Below are positions 13,307-25,706 of a stretch of 64,000 nt of DNA, one piece after another. The number at the start of each line of letters is the position of its first letter. Position 1 is the first letter of the stretch. The notes under the pieces are model-generated. The model made no database searches. It saw only the letters and a program-made list of their open reading frames with translations, and was not told where the DNA came from. The DNA is from Trichinella spiralis. Taxonomy: Eukaryota; Nematoda; Enoplea; Trichinellida; Trichinellidae. The position numbers and the translations under genes are program-made. The stretch lies in assembly GCA_000181795.3 (NCBI GenBank), contig CM012955.1, positions 7,650,450 through 7,714,449 on the forward strand, in the 5' to 3' direction.

Positions 13307-14973
13307 AAGAGTAATTGAAAAATCTACACAATTTTGAGCACATAATATAAACAGTTATGCCTGTTGTTGCCATGTTTGAGTGCAATCTCTTATCCACCAC
13401 TGTAGATTACGTAATTCACTACTGATTTGTATTATTATTGTTGTCGTTGTCGTTGTTGTCGTTGCTGTTGTTGTTTTTGCATGTTCATTTGCATGAATGC
13501 CGTTTTAAAGCATGAAGCTATTACTATATTATACAGCTCACGAAGCGAATATTTGCTTTTTGTAGAATGCAAATGTATTTTGTAAATACAAAACCGTGAA
13601 AATACATTTCGCAGACATGTAGTAAGAAGAAGAATATGTATTTTCAAGCCGTGAAAAAGCAGTAAGTGATCGTTTGAAGTTACTCATTTCCATTGAGTTT
13701 GAATAATAATCAATACTTGAACAGCATGAAGAGTAATAAATGAAGTAATAACAAGTGAAATTTTAAACCTATGTTTATTGAAAAAAAGCACATCAATGCA
13801 AAACATCAAAAATAATCAGTCCGAGTCAGAATAAGGACACACATGCATGCACGCGTTATCATCGCTGATGTAGCTGAATCTGTTTTCTCAAGATTTCATT
13901 TACATCTTGGCTGCAAGCTTGGCACATCAGTCCAAGTAGAAAAATAGTTCACAGTAAATGACAGTGGATGTTTCTGATGATCGGTCGTTTATGCTTTCTG
14001 TGTCTAGCGCCAGCATTTTTTTACTTTTTAAATCAACTTTACATTTAGTATTTGTCTTGTCAATGTTTTAGCTAATGCAAAACTATGAGCGTGGCAACCG
14101 AACTTGACTTTCTTTTCACTGACAGCATCATCAGCAGTGAAATAGATATTTGCAATTATTATTATTATTATTATTACATTTCATCTTTCAGTTCCATTTT
14201 TATTTCTAAGAAAGCTTTGACACTTTAGAAACAGCTGAAACATGGCTTATAAATAATAGTATCTGCTGTGCTGCTATTATGTAAGCTTAAAGCTTTCTTG
14301 CGCAGATTTCAATGCACAGCGAATTGATCTTGTATCTCACTGTAGGAAGATAAAAGACGAAATAAGGTAGGTGTTCGGACTTGATGGTGAGAAATAGCAT
14401 GACATTTAATATATGATAATATTTTTGAAAATTGTCAATTAAATTAAAAATGCAAAGACAGTTAATTGAAAACAATTTTAAACTAAATGATATAAAAATA
14501 AAAGATGAACGCTAATTTTGTTCAACAACAAACATATCGCCCTAGAAGTTGCTCTGGTTGGCCAACTAAGTGACGCTTGTGTCAACAACAAAAATGAGTA
14601 CAAATCGAAACAAAGCATTGGAAAATAAATCAGCAAGCAGATGACCAGTAGCATTTTTAAATTATTAATTACTTTATCAAATTATAATATTCATTTCTGA
14701 AATTATTGAAATAATCAATGTTATTAATCAATACAATTTCGATACAATTGTGATAAGCAAGTTCTATTTTTTTTACAGTATCCTGTTTTATGACAGTTTG
14801 GGTTTTTCATTTGATTGAAGTATAATTCACTAGTTTACTGTACCAGTAAAAGCGCTGATGTAGATGTTTGAACGTTGTAAGCATCAGTTTTGCGTGATTT
14901 TTTGGTCACGTTTGAAACGTTCAGTTGTTTAGGCTTTTAACAAATACAGCCTGCTTGCGCAGTTCGTCCAGTT
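13307..14973. other. Intergenic region between ERCC8-like gene and WDR33
   Basis: No gene was recognised. It includes the 3' end of the ERCC8-like transcript and a GTT/GTC repeat near 13437-13475. A possible AATAAA polyadenylation signal lies at 13735-13740, and a TTA repeat near 14157-14175. The last few hundred bases presumably hold the WDR33 promoter; no clear element stands out. Confidence 0.5.
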
Positions 14974-17900
14974 ATGGACGATTGGTCTTCAGATAATATT
15001 TTAGGTGAAACATTTGACCAACTGGACGATGACGCTGCACAATCGGGAGAGGAGTCTCCTGAAGTGCCGAATGCAGACACGGCAATTCAGCCAAAAGTTC
15101 CCATCGTTCATACGTTTCCACCGGTGCACCCTTTTGCAACTAGACCCGCTTACAGGTAGGTGGAACAGCTATTGCTCATTTTCTCGTATTGCACATTTTA
15201 GATTGGAAAACAATTATATTTTACCACAAATTATTACTGATTGTTTTATATTTCCTAGGATTTTATTTGCTAATCATTTTGCATATCGACTGTTTGATTG
15301 TTTAGCTATCGATTCAAACCTCAAGTTACTGTCAATTTGGCTGAAGTGGAAGGATGTGGAAGGAAACTTCGGAGGAATTTGGCACAAGTACGCCGACATA
15401 TTGACTCTACCGCTCCAATATTAAATCATATTGAGGTATGTTTATTGAGTGTGTGGATTAAAAGTGTTTTGATTTTGATTTTTTGGTTTTTTTAATTGTT
15501 CATCTTGCCAAGTTCAATGTTTATAATTTTAGACTAGGACGTGGCTTAATAGGAATTTACGTAATAGAATTTTCGTTCAACCTCATTTTGTATATTCCGC
15601 CGAAACATATCCTGCCATGTGTTTTCCTGACAAGCCTGTCGATTGCGTCACTACAAGATTCGTTCGTTCGGCAATGAACAAAGTGAAATGTCCAATTTTT
15701 GACTTATGTGTAAGTAATTTTTGAAAATTTAATTGACGCTAGTTACTATGATGTTATAAATTTACGAAACTGACCAGAAAGGCAATGATTTTTTAATGCA
15801 ATAAATAGCTTTTATTCGGTGTTAGCTAATGTATTTTAACTTTTTCATCCTCTTTATTGCATTTTAGGTGTTTCTTTCGAATTAAATTTACATCTTGAAT
15901 CTTGATTTTAATTTTTTACTTGCTGTTAATTTTCAAACATGGCTAAAATGTTTTCTTTAGTTTAGTTATGATTGTTTAATAGGTTTTTCTGTTATTAAGA
16001 GACACACTAGCCATTAAAATTTTTTTGCGGTTTACGAAAGTTTGTTTTCATAATATATTGATAGTTGTTGACAGGTTTTGAGGAACTAATGATTAAGTAA
16101 TAAGTCAGCATGGACAAATTTCGAAATATCCTGAAGAATTAATATACTGTACATGGTTCTATTTTTCCTTTTACTGTAATACTTGAAAATTAAGCATTAA
16201 ATTTATAAATTGTTTTTAAATTTGTTTTTTAAACGGAATTATGATGTACATTTTTGTTGTTAAATATATATGTATAATTTTATCTTTTTATAATATTTTT
16301 GTAATGACTTTTAATTCCATTTATTGAAAAAAAATTCGTTTTAGTCATGCACCTTATGTACGAATCTCTACGTGTTTTCGTGTAATAATTGATTTAGTTT
16401 TAATTGCAGCGTTTTATTTTGATGAAATGATATTCCAATGATGTATCAGTGAACTTTTCAGTGGACACCAGAGGGCAGACGACTAATTACTGGTGCTTCG
16501 AGTGGCGAGTTTACACTGTGGAATGGGACAGCTTTTAACTTTGAAACTATTCTTCAAGTTAATATTCACCATATTGTTGTTATCATCACTAATATTGTTT
16601 TATTCTTATTATTAAGGCACACGATTCAGCTGTACGTTCAATGCGCTGGTCGCATAATGATATGTGGATGATTACTGCAGATAATGATGGTTTTGTTAAA
16701 TACTGGCAAGCGAACATGAATAATGTTGCCATGTTTCAAGCGCACAAAGAATGTGTGCGTGACATAAGGTAAATTATTGAATATTTTAATGGTTTTGTTC
16801 TTTTTATAATATTTGTTGCATTGAGATTCATTATAATATAGAATAGGATAGGATAATATATTGTCATAAGTTGTGATGCTTTTGTTAACAGCATCAGTTA
16901 TTTAGTTATTAAGTAATAGATGATGTTTATGTTTACGGTGACATGTTTTTGTGTTAAGTGAATGATAAATTTTTTTTATATTACTTAAATTTGCAAGTAG
17001 AAATAAAAATGCATGCGCTGATTTTCAAACTTTGCTTTTCTGGAAAATGTCAAATGCTGGTTTATTTCATTTTGTTCGCAGTGCAATATATATGTGTTGA
17101 TTTATCAGATGGAATTCTGATTTCAGCGAAAATTTTTCCATTTTTAAGTTCTCTTTCTCCGTGTGATTAGTTTAATTTTATCTCTGTGCCTGTGATTATT
17201 GCATTGTATTGTATTTTGTGCAGTTTCAATTGTTTAAAATTTTGTTATTAAATAATAAATTTTAAATTGTGAGGCATTCAACTCTTTTCAGGATAATTTA
17301 TAAGTAATTTTACGTATTCATCATTACTTTACCATTTTCTGACTTATTTATATTACATATTACCAGATGATTGCTTGCAGATTGTAATTAATTAAAGAAC
17401 ATTATTTGTTAACTCTTTTTTTAACTTCATTTTAGCTTCAGTCCGAACGATTTGAAATTTGCGACGGCAAGCGACGATGGTACTGTAAGGGTTTGGGATT
17501 TTATTAGCATTAACGAAGAGAGGGTTTTACGTGGACATGGTTCTGATGTGCGGGCAGTGGACTGGCATCCTCAGAAGGGTTTGCTTGTATCAGGAAGCCG
17601 GGACTCTCAACAGCCTGTGAAACTTTGGGATCCTAGGAATGGACAGTGTATTTCAACTCTGTAAGTGTTTGAAATATTACAATTGTTGTCGTTGAGCTTT
17701 TATTCTTTGCAAACAGTTCATTGTTGTATATTATGGATCAGGGGAAATTTTAAAAACGATTATTGTTCAGGCATTGCCATAAAAATGCTGTTCTGTGTAC
17801 TCAGTGGAACCAAAATGGCAACTGGCTGTTGACAGGATCGCGAGATCATTTGATTAAAATGATCGACATTCGAATGATGAAAGAATTGATGACGTTCAAG

Positions 17901-20436
17901 AGTCATCGTAAAGAAGTTTCCGGTATTTTTGTCCTAAGTTTCAATTTAAAATTACTATTATGCCGATAATGTGTTATTTTGTGATATTTTTTAATTTTAA
18001 TAGCAATTGCCTGGCATCCTTTTCACGAAGGGTTGTTTGTTAGTGGCGGTACTGATGGGTCGATGATTTTTTGGCATGTTAATTATGAAAAAGAATTGGC
18101 TTCTATGGAAAATGCACATGATCAAGCGATTTGGGCAGTAAAATGGCATCCGTTGGGTCACATTTTAGCCAGCGGTTCCAACGACAATAACACGTATGTT
18201 GATGACCGGTGTATTTTTTGTTCAGTGTTTTATATACAATTGTTATTTTGCTAATTATAGAAAATTTTGGACGCGCAACAAGATTGGCGATACAATTGAA
18301 GATTTTTACTGCGTGCCGCAGTCTATGCACGAGCAGACAACTTCGGAAAATAACAAGGAGACGAACGATGATGCAGAAACGGCAACTGAAAAGCAGAAAA
18401 AAGAGTTGAACGAAATACATGGTATTCAAATTCCTGGCATGGGTCTGGAGGCGGATATATTGGAAAAGATTCGCGAGAAAGCGGAACGAGAAGCTCCAGC
18501 ATTGCCCGCGTTAGGTGGAATTGCGGCCGGTATGGATGCGAACGCAGCTTCTGTGAAAAGAACTTTATTGAAGAAGCCTCCGCCGAAGAAGGCGCAACGT
18601 CAATTTGAACGTGTGTGGAACGTTAGCACTAGCGATGGTACAAATTTGATGGACTATGCATTGTCATCCGCGTCACGCGTACCAAAACCGTCTCTGCTTG
18701 GCCGTCCTCCTGACCACCTAGTGGTTCAGTATCCGATGGACCCGATGCCAGCGTACGAAATTGACCCTCTAGATTCGGCAATTTATGTTACGGCGTCTCA
18801 AGATTATTATTCTGAAAACTGGTCTATAGATGGAAGTGGACTGCCCCCTATAGGATTTCAACATTCGTCCTCGGCGCTGCACGGGCATCTCAGCTTCGAT
18901 ACTTTTGACGATCATCAGCAGCTGGTTGAACTGGTGGATCCGAACACTTCATCTTATGTTGTTGATGAAGAACACGTGGACGGAGTTTATGGAATTCCCT
19001 ATTCTGAAGAATACAATGTCGAGCAGAGTTTTCACAACGACGACTACACGAATCCGACACAGTATACGTCTGATCATTATTCACACATGCACAGCGGAAG
19101 CAGTTATTCACATGCTTACGGTGCTGAATTTGAGAAAGGTTTCGATGACCACTATATTGACCAGTATAATCGAGAGCATCATTATCAAGACCAGTATGAC
19201 GATCAGCAGTATGCTTCTGGCCAATTTGTGGATCGATACACTGATGATCAGTACTTAGATGAATATGGTGTTGAACAATACAGTGCAGAACAGCAGTACC
19301 CTGAGCAGTATGAACGTAGGAATAAAATAACATCTCCAAAGCACTCATATTCTCAGTCATCAGTGCGGTACAAAGACCGATCCGAACGACATTATCATGA
19401 TAGTGCGAGTTCTTATTTTCCCAATCAGCGTAACGATTATTCTTATTCTGCCCAAGGGACAGGGACAAGTGGCCGATCATCTTCTGAAATGTACAAACCG
19501 TTGCTTTCTAGTGGATTTCACGATAAGCACCAACAATCTCGCACGTATATGCAGGAATCACATTCGACTGCAGCTTCGCCGCTCTTGCAAACAGATCCGA
19601 GGATGAAAACAACACGAACGCGAGACGGTTCACTGTTGCCGACACCAACAGATCAGGCCCCCTTGGCATATCACTCGACTTTGGACAGACAAGAGGAAGC
19701 TTTGCTAGAATCGAGCTCAGTGCCTCGGGATCCTAGACTATCTCGGCAGGACCGTTGGTCAGCATCTGGTGGTAGTAGTTTGCAGGATCCAAGACTGACG
19801 AAGAAGCGGAATTTGCCGCATAGTCGAGCTGGTTACGAATCGTACGAAAGAATTTCACGGTCAGTGACGGAAATCGACCGTCGTGACACCAGTGCCGGGC
19901 GTTCAGGTTCAACACGAAGTCGCGGGAAGTCGGGTCTGTCTCAGCAGATGAGAAGCGACAAAAATCACCAGTTCAGTTACATGTCCAAGCAGCGCATGTC
20001 ATCTCCACCGGTCGATTCAGGAGGCTTGCTGCCGAATCCTGGTCATTCGTGGTCACACTCGACAACCCAAGATCCTAGACTAAGAGATGTTATGTACAGT
20101 CGAGATCCGCGAATCACTAGTCGAACGACGCTGTATTCGAGTAGCGATGAGCCAGAGGCTTTGATGAACCGCAGTGGGGGGATGCCTTTGAACGCGAAAC
20201 GATCGTGGAATGCGGGCGTATCAGGTTCTGATGCGCATTTGGAAAAGCGACGCTACCCAAGCGAACAGTCGCTGATTTCCGGTCGATACAGAAATGAAAC
20301 GACTGACCCAAGACTAAAGAACAGACCCAAAGAGTCAGTCTATCATTCGAACAGTCAGAGAGATTTCGACCGCAGCAGTTACGATAAATATGGATCTGAA
20401 TATCGCAGTAGTCGCCGATACGACGACATTAAATAA
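14974..20436 (+). CDS. wdr-33: WDR33 / Pfs2-like polyadenylation factor subunit
   Basis: Subunit of the nuclear cleavage and polyadenylation factor CPSF; WDR33 with CPSF30 reads the AAUAAA signal. Exons: 14974-15155, 15306-15435, 15533-15709, 16462-16557, 16617-16768, 17436-17660, 17771-17923, 18004-18193, 18262-20436 (1159 residues). The N-terminal block with [20 protein letters not shown] and the downstream TRTWLNRNL is diagnostic for WDR33. Seven WD-type repeats follow at about 164-440, with motifs such as [21 protein letters not shown] and [14 protein letters not shown]. The large last exon encodes a disordered tail. It has a Tyr/Gln/Asp-rich stretch (about 690-788) and several DPRL/DPRM/DPRI motifs (about 879-1119). 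The vertebrate tail is collagen-like instead. Two introns exceed 650 bases. Confidence 0.95.
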
Positions 20437-20605
20437 TAAGTAGTGTGTGTGGATCCGCTGTCGAATCGAAGTCTTTGATTCGAGTTATCAGTTGAACTCA
20501 GCAGCACTTGATGTGCAACAACAATAAGCAGTTGTTTGAGAGAAACTATTGTTGTGTAGTTGGATTTTCTTTTGTTTTTTTTCATGTTAACACTGTATTG
20601 TAAAT

Positions 20606-20611
20606 AATAAA
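20606..20611 (+). terminator. Polyadenylation signal AATAAA of WDR33
   Basis: AATAAA 170 bases after the WDR33 stop codon, followed by AT-rich sequence. Its position and consensus fit a cleavage/polyadenylation signal. Confidence 0.55.
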
Positions 20612-21346
20612 CATTTCGATATAGTTTCAGCAAATTATCAGATTTCAGAATGACTTGATTGAACACTTTTTCCTAACCGCTTATCAGACTCGTCAGCATC
20701 GTGTAATATCTGTTATTCCATGTATTATTACACTTTATGATCGTGAATTGCAGAGGTAAGATGTACGTCTTGAAATAAAATTGTTTGCTCTTGCTGTGGT
20801 TTTGATATGCTTTGTTGTTTCTGAACAAATGAGCTCATCATTTATCTTGCAACTATCTTTTCAACTGATTTAATCAAACTTTAATCTTCTTGTTTTCTTC
20901 GATTACCAGTCGTCTGCTTTGCAATTCAGTTTGTTATAAACTGCAACAATCAACTGGCAATATTGATCGTATTCAAGCATTCATGTATGCGTGAAAAGCT
21001 CTTGCCGAGATGAAGCTCTGCGCTGCAGTTTCCACATTTACAATTTTACCGGTAAGTTATAAAATTTGTAAAGTTGAACATTTTTTATTGGTTTTCTTTT
21101 TCCTAATTTTCATTGAAACAATGCAAAGCCATTGTCAACAAAATGAGATTTTTGTTGTCGTTTTACTCGTTGCAAGAAGAGTAATTTTAGACCCGTCCAA
21201 ATTCATAACTATAACGTCCAGGATTGTAAAGCATAAGTAGAATGTAAATGCTAAGCAATAGAAACTCATAAGAAAAGAAAAAAATCTTTGAGAAAAAGGC
21301 ACTGCAGAAAGGAATTAATTAGCTTAGTTCAGTTTTTGAAATGCAA
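20612..21346. other. Convergent intergenic region (WDR33 / chondroitin synthase)
   Basis: No gene was recognised. The region lies between two genes pointing at each other, so it mainly holds 3' ends. A TTTATT at 21084-21089 is an AATAAA on the minus strand. It sits 258 bases past the chondroitin synthase stop and is a candidate signal. Confidence 0.45.
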
Positions 21347-23049
21347 TCAAGCGAATTGTCTGGTTGTCATATTTTCCAACAGTGGGTAGACCAGATCGGT
21401 AAGATCAGCGGCGCTGAGGTAGCCATCAGCCTTGGAACCTTTGCACATTTTGTACTGCAACGGCGCAAGCGAAGGGTCACAGACCATTGGATGATAAACG
21501 TGGACTAAATCAGGTTCCGGAGCTCTGAATAAGTTTAACTGAGTTCTATTGAGCAGCTTTTGAAATAAATCCACATCTTCAAGTCCCCAGCCGTCGATGC
21601 TGAGATCTAAACCACCAGCCGCGTCGAAATCTGATTTATACAACGCGACTGAACCATATCCAAAGTGTCTGAAATGTCCTCGGTGGGTGCTGTGATCAAA
21701 ATGATCACCATCTTTTGCTGCAGAAGTCTGAAACTCGCTGAATACGATCGGAAAGAAAACTTGCCGTCCCAACTTTGTATTGGCACGCAGACGATAGAGC
21801 GCCTCTTTTGTGAACAGCATGTCCACGTCGGTCAAGAAAAGAAGAGCATCCGGTGGACATTTTGCAATTCCAACCTGCAGACCCACTGCCCGGCTGAATG
21901 GTCGTTTTTCAACTAAAGTGAGGTCCACTTCTACACTGGTGCTCAACGTTTGCACTCGATCAAGCGCTTTTCGATCATCGTCCGCCATTGTCGAAGGGAA
22001 AAATGCTACAATCAGTCGCACCTTTTCTAATCCATTTGCACAGATTTGTTCAATTTGGTCAGCAAATCGCAAAAATGAATTCAAACGGCCATGCACCGCC
22101 ACAACTATGTGCACCGTGATTTCAGAGCTTGGCAGCGGTGATGCACTTTCAGAATCCGAACTCTGATCTGATATTTGCAACTGCAAAAACGGACGACGCA
22201 AATATGCATGGCGCCTTACCATTATTGAAGTCCTTTTCCCTTTGAGTCTTTTGTGAGTTAAAAGCAGATCCAGCATCAAATCGACACCTACAGGAGGTCG
22301 AATTCGCTCATAGCCGTAGAGTACGCTGCGAAATTGAATTTCCCTTCCCAACTCTCTACTGCGTGAATTCATCTGTTGCATCAGCTGTTGAATTGCATTT
22401 CTGATGGAATATTGCATTGGCGATTCAATTCGTTTGCGTGGACAATCAGCATTGCCAGCACAATACATATACGGTGGAGAGATGTATTGCCACACGTCGA
22501 CCTCATCCGCTGAGATGCATTTTACTTGGTGCAACGATGGAGATTTACTGCTCGATCCTGAAATAATATATACGACTTTAAATTTCTTTCTGTTTCAATG
22601 TGTGCACTTCAAAATTCGGCAAACTGCTTGAACTTTATGAAAACTTCAAAATACGAGCGAATAGTTTGCCGGATTTCGATTCAATCCTTCATTCATGTAC
22701 TACTAACAGTTTTCAGCTTTTGGAAATATCAAAAAAGAAAAAAACAATCCTCGGCACAAATCATTACTCAGCTAGCAACATTACACAAATATTTTGCAAA
22801 CCTTCTTCACGTTGCAAACGTACAAGTTTGCCGTACAATTCTGCAAGCTGTTCGTTCAGCACAAAGCGATGCATTCGTAGCATCATGTTCGCTTGTTTCA
22901 ACGGATGCAACGAGATGGCTTGATGAACTTGTGGAACGTTCAAATCACCACTGAGAGCGAATGAACCGTCGTAGTTGTTGTAAAACAGTGATTGCAACTG
23001 AAAGTGGAATTTGTTGAAATTATGAAAGCGGCAAAAGTGTAAGAATATG

Positions 23050-23080
<31 letters not shown>

Positions 23081-25706
23081 TAATTTCAATTCGAAAACTG
23101 ACAATACTGAAATGATGTAATATAATGATGAATGGAAAAATGCCACGAAAAGTTATCTCTTATTGGTAAACGGTAATTTATTATCAATCTGCCTTCAAGT
23201 TGATTACAACTATCAATCATTTTCATTCATTCAGTATTTTTATGTCATACTATGAAAAACTGGTGCTTATGCATATAGTTAAAAAAAAGATTGATGATTG
23301 TTCTAAAATGATGCACGTTCTCATTTTGATTTAATCCGCCCACCTTTTATGAAAAAAAAATACATTCATCGAGCGCTTCATCAACTTCTTTTCATCAAAT
23401 TTATTCATCGTTTCAAAACAAATGATATACGATTTTGATTCAGTATATATATATATATATATGTATACAAATTTTCTGTCGACACGTGACAATAATTGCC
23501 AAGCATGGATAGCATTGCATTATGCCTCGATAATAGTATAAACTCCAATGGCTGCAGCGTAAATGAACATTGATAGTTCGAGTGATTCATTTTTGGAAGA
23601 AATGAAACGGCAGGTTATATTATTAAATTTACTTTACTTCGCATATCAAAGAAGAGTAGTACAACATTGAGGAAGAAACAACCTTGAATATGACTAAACG
23701 AAACAGCCAATATGAGATTATTGAGGCGTTTCAACTGTATTTATGTAAAGTGGCAAAAATGAGATGTACAATTGTGATTGTAATTTTTAAGAGGTCATTT
23801 ATGATGTGTGTGTGATCAGCAGTATTTTTAAGGTTCAAGAAATGAATGATGAGTGGTTTCTATGTTACTCGGGCAATAAACTAGACATCAGATGTTAAAG
23901 CACTTCCAGTGTTTACAATCGTACATGAATGATTATTTCATTTTACATGTTAGGCGTTCAAAATGATCAATCATCCCAGTTGGAACTTAAGCTGTATACT
24001 TTAAAAAGTTCAATTTAAAATTTAGTTAAGTGCATTCTTAATTATTTACTTTCTTGAAATAAACACTGCATGAGTTTATAATGGCAGATATTGAGGCAGC
24101 TTCATGGTTTTATTTCATATTTTATATGGAATAATGCATCACGTTTCACAAAGTTATTTATTTACGTGAGAATTTTACTATTTTATAAAATAATTTTGAA
24201 AATATTTTTCACAAACGGAAGTTATTTGCATTTTCGTATGTTGAACTTTTTTGAACATTCAATTTTACAAAGTTTCACACATTTCTCAGCTCGCATGTGT
24301 GCATCGGCTGCCTATTCTCAGCTAGAGGGCTAAATTAATTTTAAAGTGATTAAAAAACATTTTCCCTATAATATAAAAGAAAAGCAATCGCTTATAAAAT
24401 ACTTTTTCCTATTTTATAACTATGAACTACTCTCTGCGAGATATAAAAATTTTTAGCAGTTTTTATTTAAAAAAAAGAAATTTAAATACCTTTTCACATT
24501 TATTGTTTTGTTTCATTGTTGAAGTGAAGTTTAAAAGAGCCTGGAATTTTGTTAAAAATAGATATTTAATTCATATTTATTTCAACAACTTATTCAACAT
24601 TGGAAGTTGCAAAAATGAACAATTGAAGCAACTTTTCGTCGAACAATCAGCTTCTTTAAGCTTGAAACGCGTGCAAATTAGTGCGAAGAAAGCTAGCAAC
24701 GTTACAATGGAATGTTACTTTTACTGAAGTTTGCACTTGTTGATTTATACCCTGAGAAAAGCAAAAAGTTAAACTACGCTCAAGCTGAACTACGGCATTG
24801 TTGTTGTGTTGTGAATTGTCGATCATTTTCTTCAATTCACACTTTTCAAGAACATATCCGTGAGAAAATTGTCATTCAAAAGTCACTGTTGGAAAATTTT
24901 GTAAGATGAAATGATAATTTTTCATTTTAAATGAAATTGATGGAAGCAAAAGAAAAAGTAATAAAACGTTCGCTTACTTCATAAGCAAGTGGACAAGTGA
25001 TGCCTGCAAATCGAGCAACACAACGACTCAGTTCCACATCTTCGTGTGTACTGCGAAAATCTGCCAAACAGAGGTGAACGTGAGGTGCCGTTCGGCGCAG
25101 TGCTTCGCGACTCAACAGTACACCCGGTCCACCCATACAGTAAGGCTGGTTGGTATCCAGACCAAGCTTTCCTTGTTCAAAAGGCTTACCAAAACCAGTC
25201 TGACCAATGATCATCGGTTGACTAGAATTTAACTGAACTAAAAATGCTTCAAGTTTCTCAACTTTTACATATAAGTCATCATCGGCCCTGAGAAACCAGT
25301 CGAAATGGTCACCATATTTTGCATGAATGTAATGGAGCATTGCCAACGACTTCTTCTGCGGCGGATAAGTATCATCAACACCGGGCAGTCGAACAATTGG
25401 CATACCGCTGGGCAGACGACCAGCACCATCACCGACGAAAAATTGAACCCGACCAGGTAGATTTTTGGCCCACGTACGCATGATTGTACTTGCTCGTGTG
25501 TTGAGGTATTTTTCTGCAGTCATCACTCCAACAAATAACAATTGTCGACGTTTTCCAAGCACCGTTGACGCGGTGCACGTTTTGCCACATTGGGCAGCTG
25601 ATCGTCGCATGAGCAAAATTCCCAACCCAAGACCGATTAAAAATAACAACCATCGCCTGACTGGACGTCCGAAAATTGTCAAACAGATTCTTTTTGTCGG
25701 CATCAC
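21347..25706 (-). CDS. sqv-5: Chondroitin sulfate synthase (CHSY/SQV-5 family), bifunctional glycosyltransferase
   Basis: Golgi type II membrane enzyme that adds alternating glucuronic acid and N-acetylgalactosamine to extend chondroitin. Exons on the minus strand: 25706-24978, 22997-22802, 22557-21347 (711 residues; human CHSY1 has 802). A short cytoplasmic tail precedes a membrane anchor at about 19-33, with almost no stem. The beta-3 transferase half has LLFVGVMTAEKYLNTRA, RADDDLYV (DDD 142-144) and CMGGPGVLLSREALRR. The beta-4 half has LLFLTDVDMLF (DVD 552-554), GWGLEDVDLF and VHVYHPMVCDP. Both metal-binding motifs are intact, so both activities are plausible. The first intron (1980 bases) contains nothing recognisable. 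The intron after Tyr-Glu matches the family sequence continuing LQSLFYNNY. CHPF-type partners are an alternative, but those usually lose one motif. Confidence 0.93.

Noticed and set aside
18890-19480. Long open frame antisense to WDR33
   Set aside because: It mirrors the low-complexity Tyr-rich coding sequence on the plus strand, where reverse frames stay open by codon bias.
24422-24727. 101-codon plus-strand frame inside the chondroitin synthase intron
   Set aside because: Composition is AT-driven with no recognised motif, so a nested gene is not supported.
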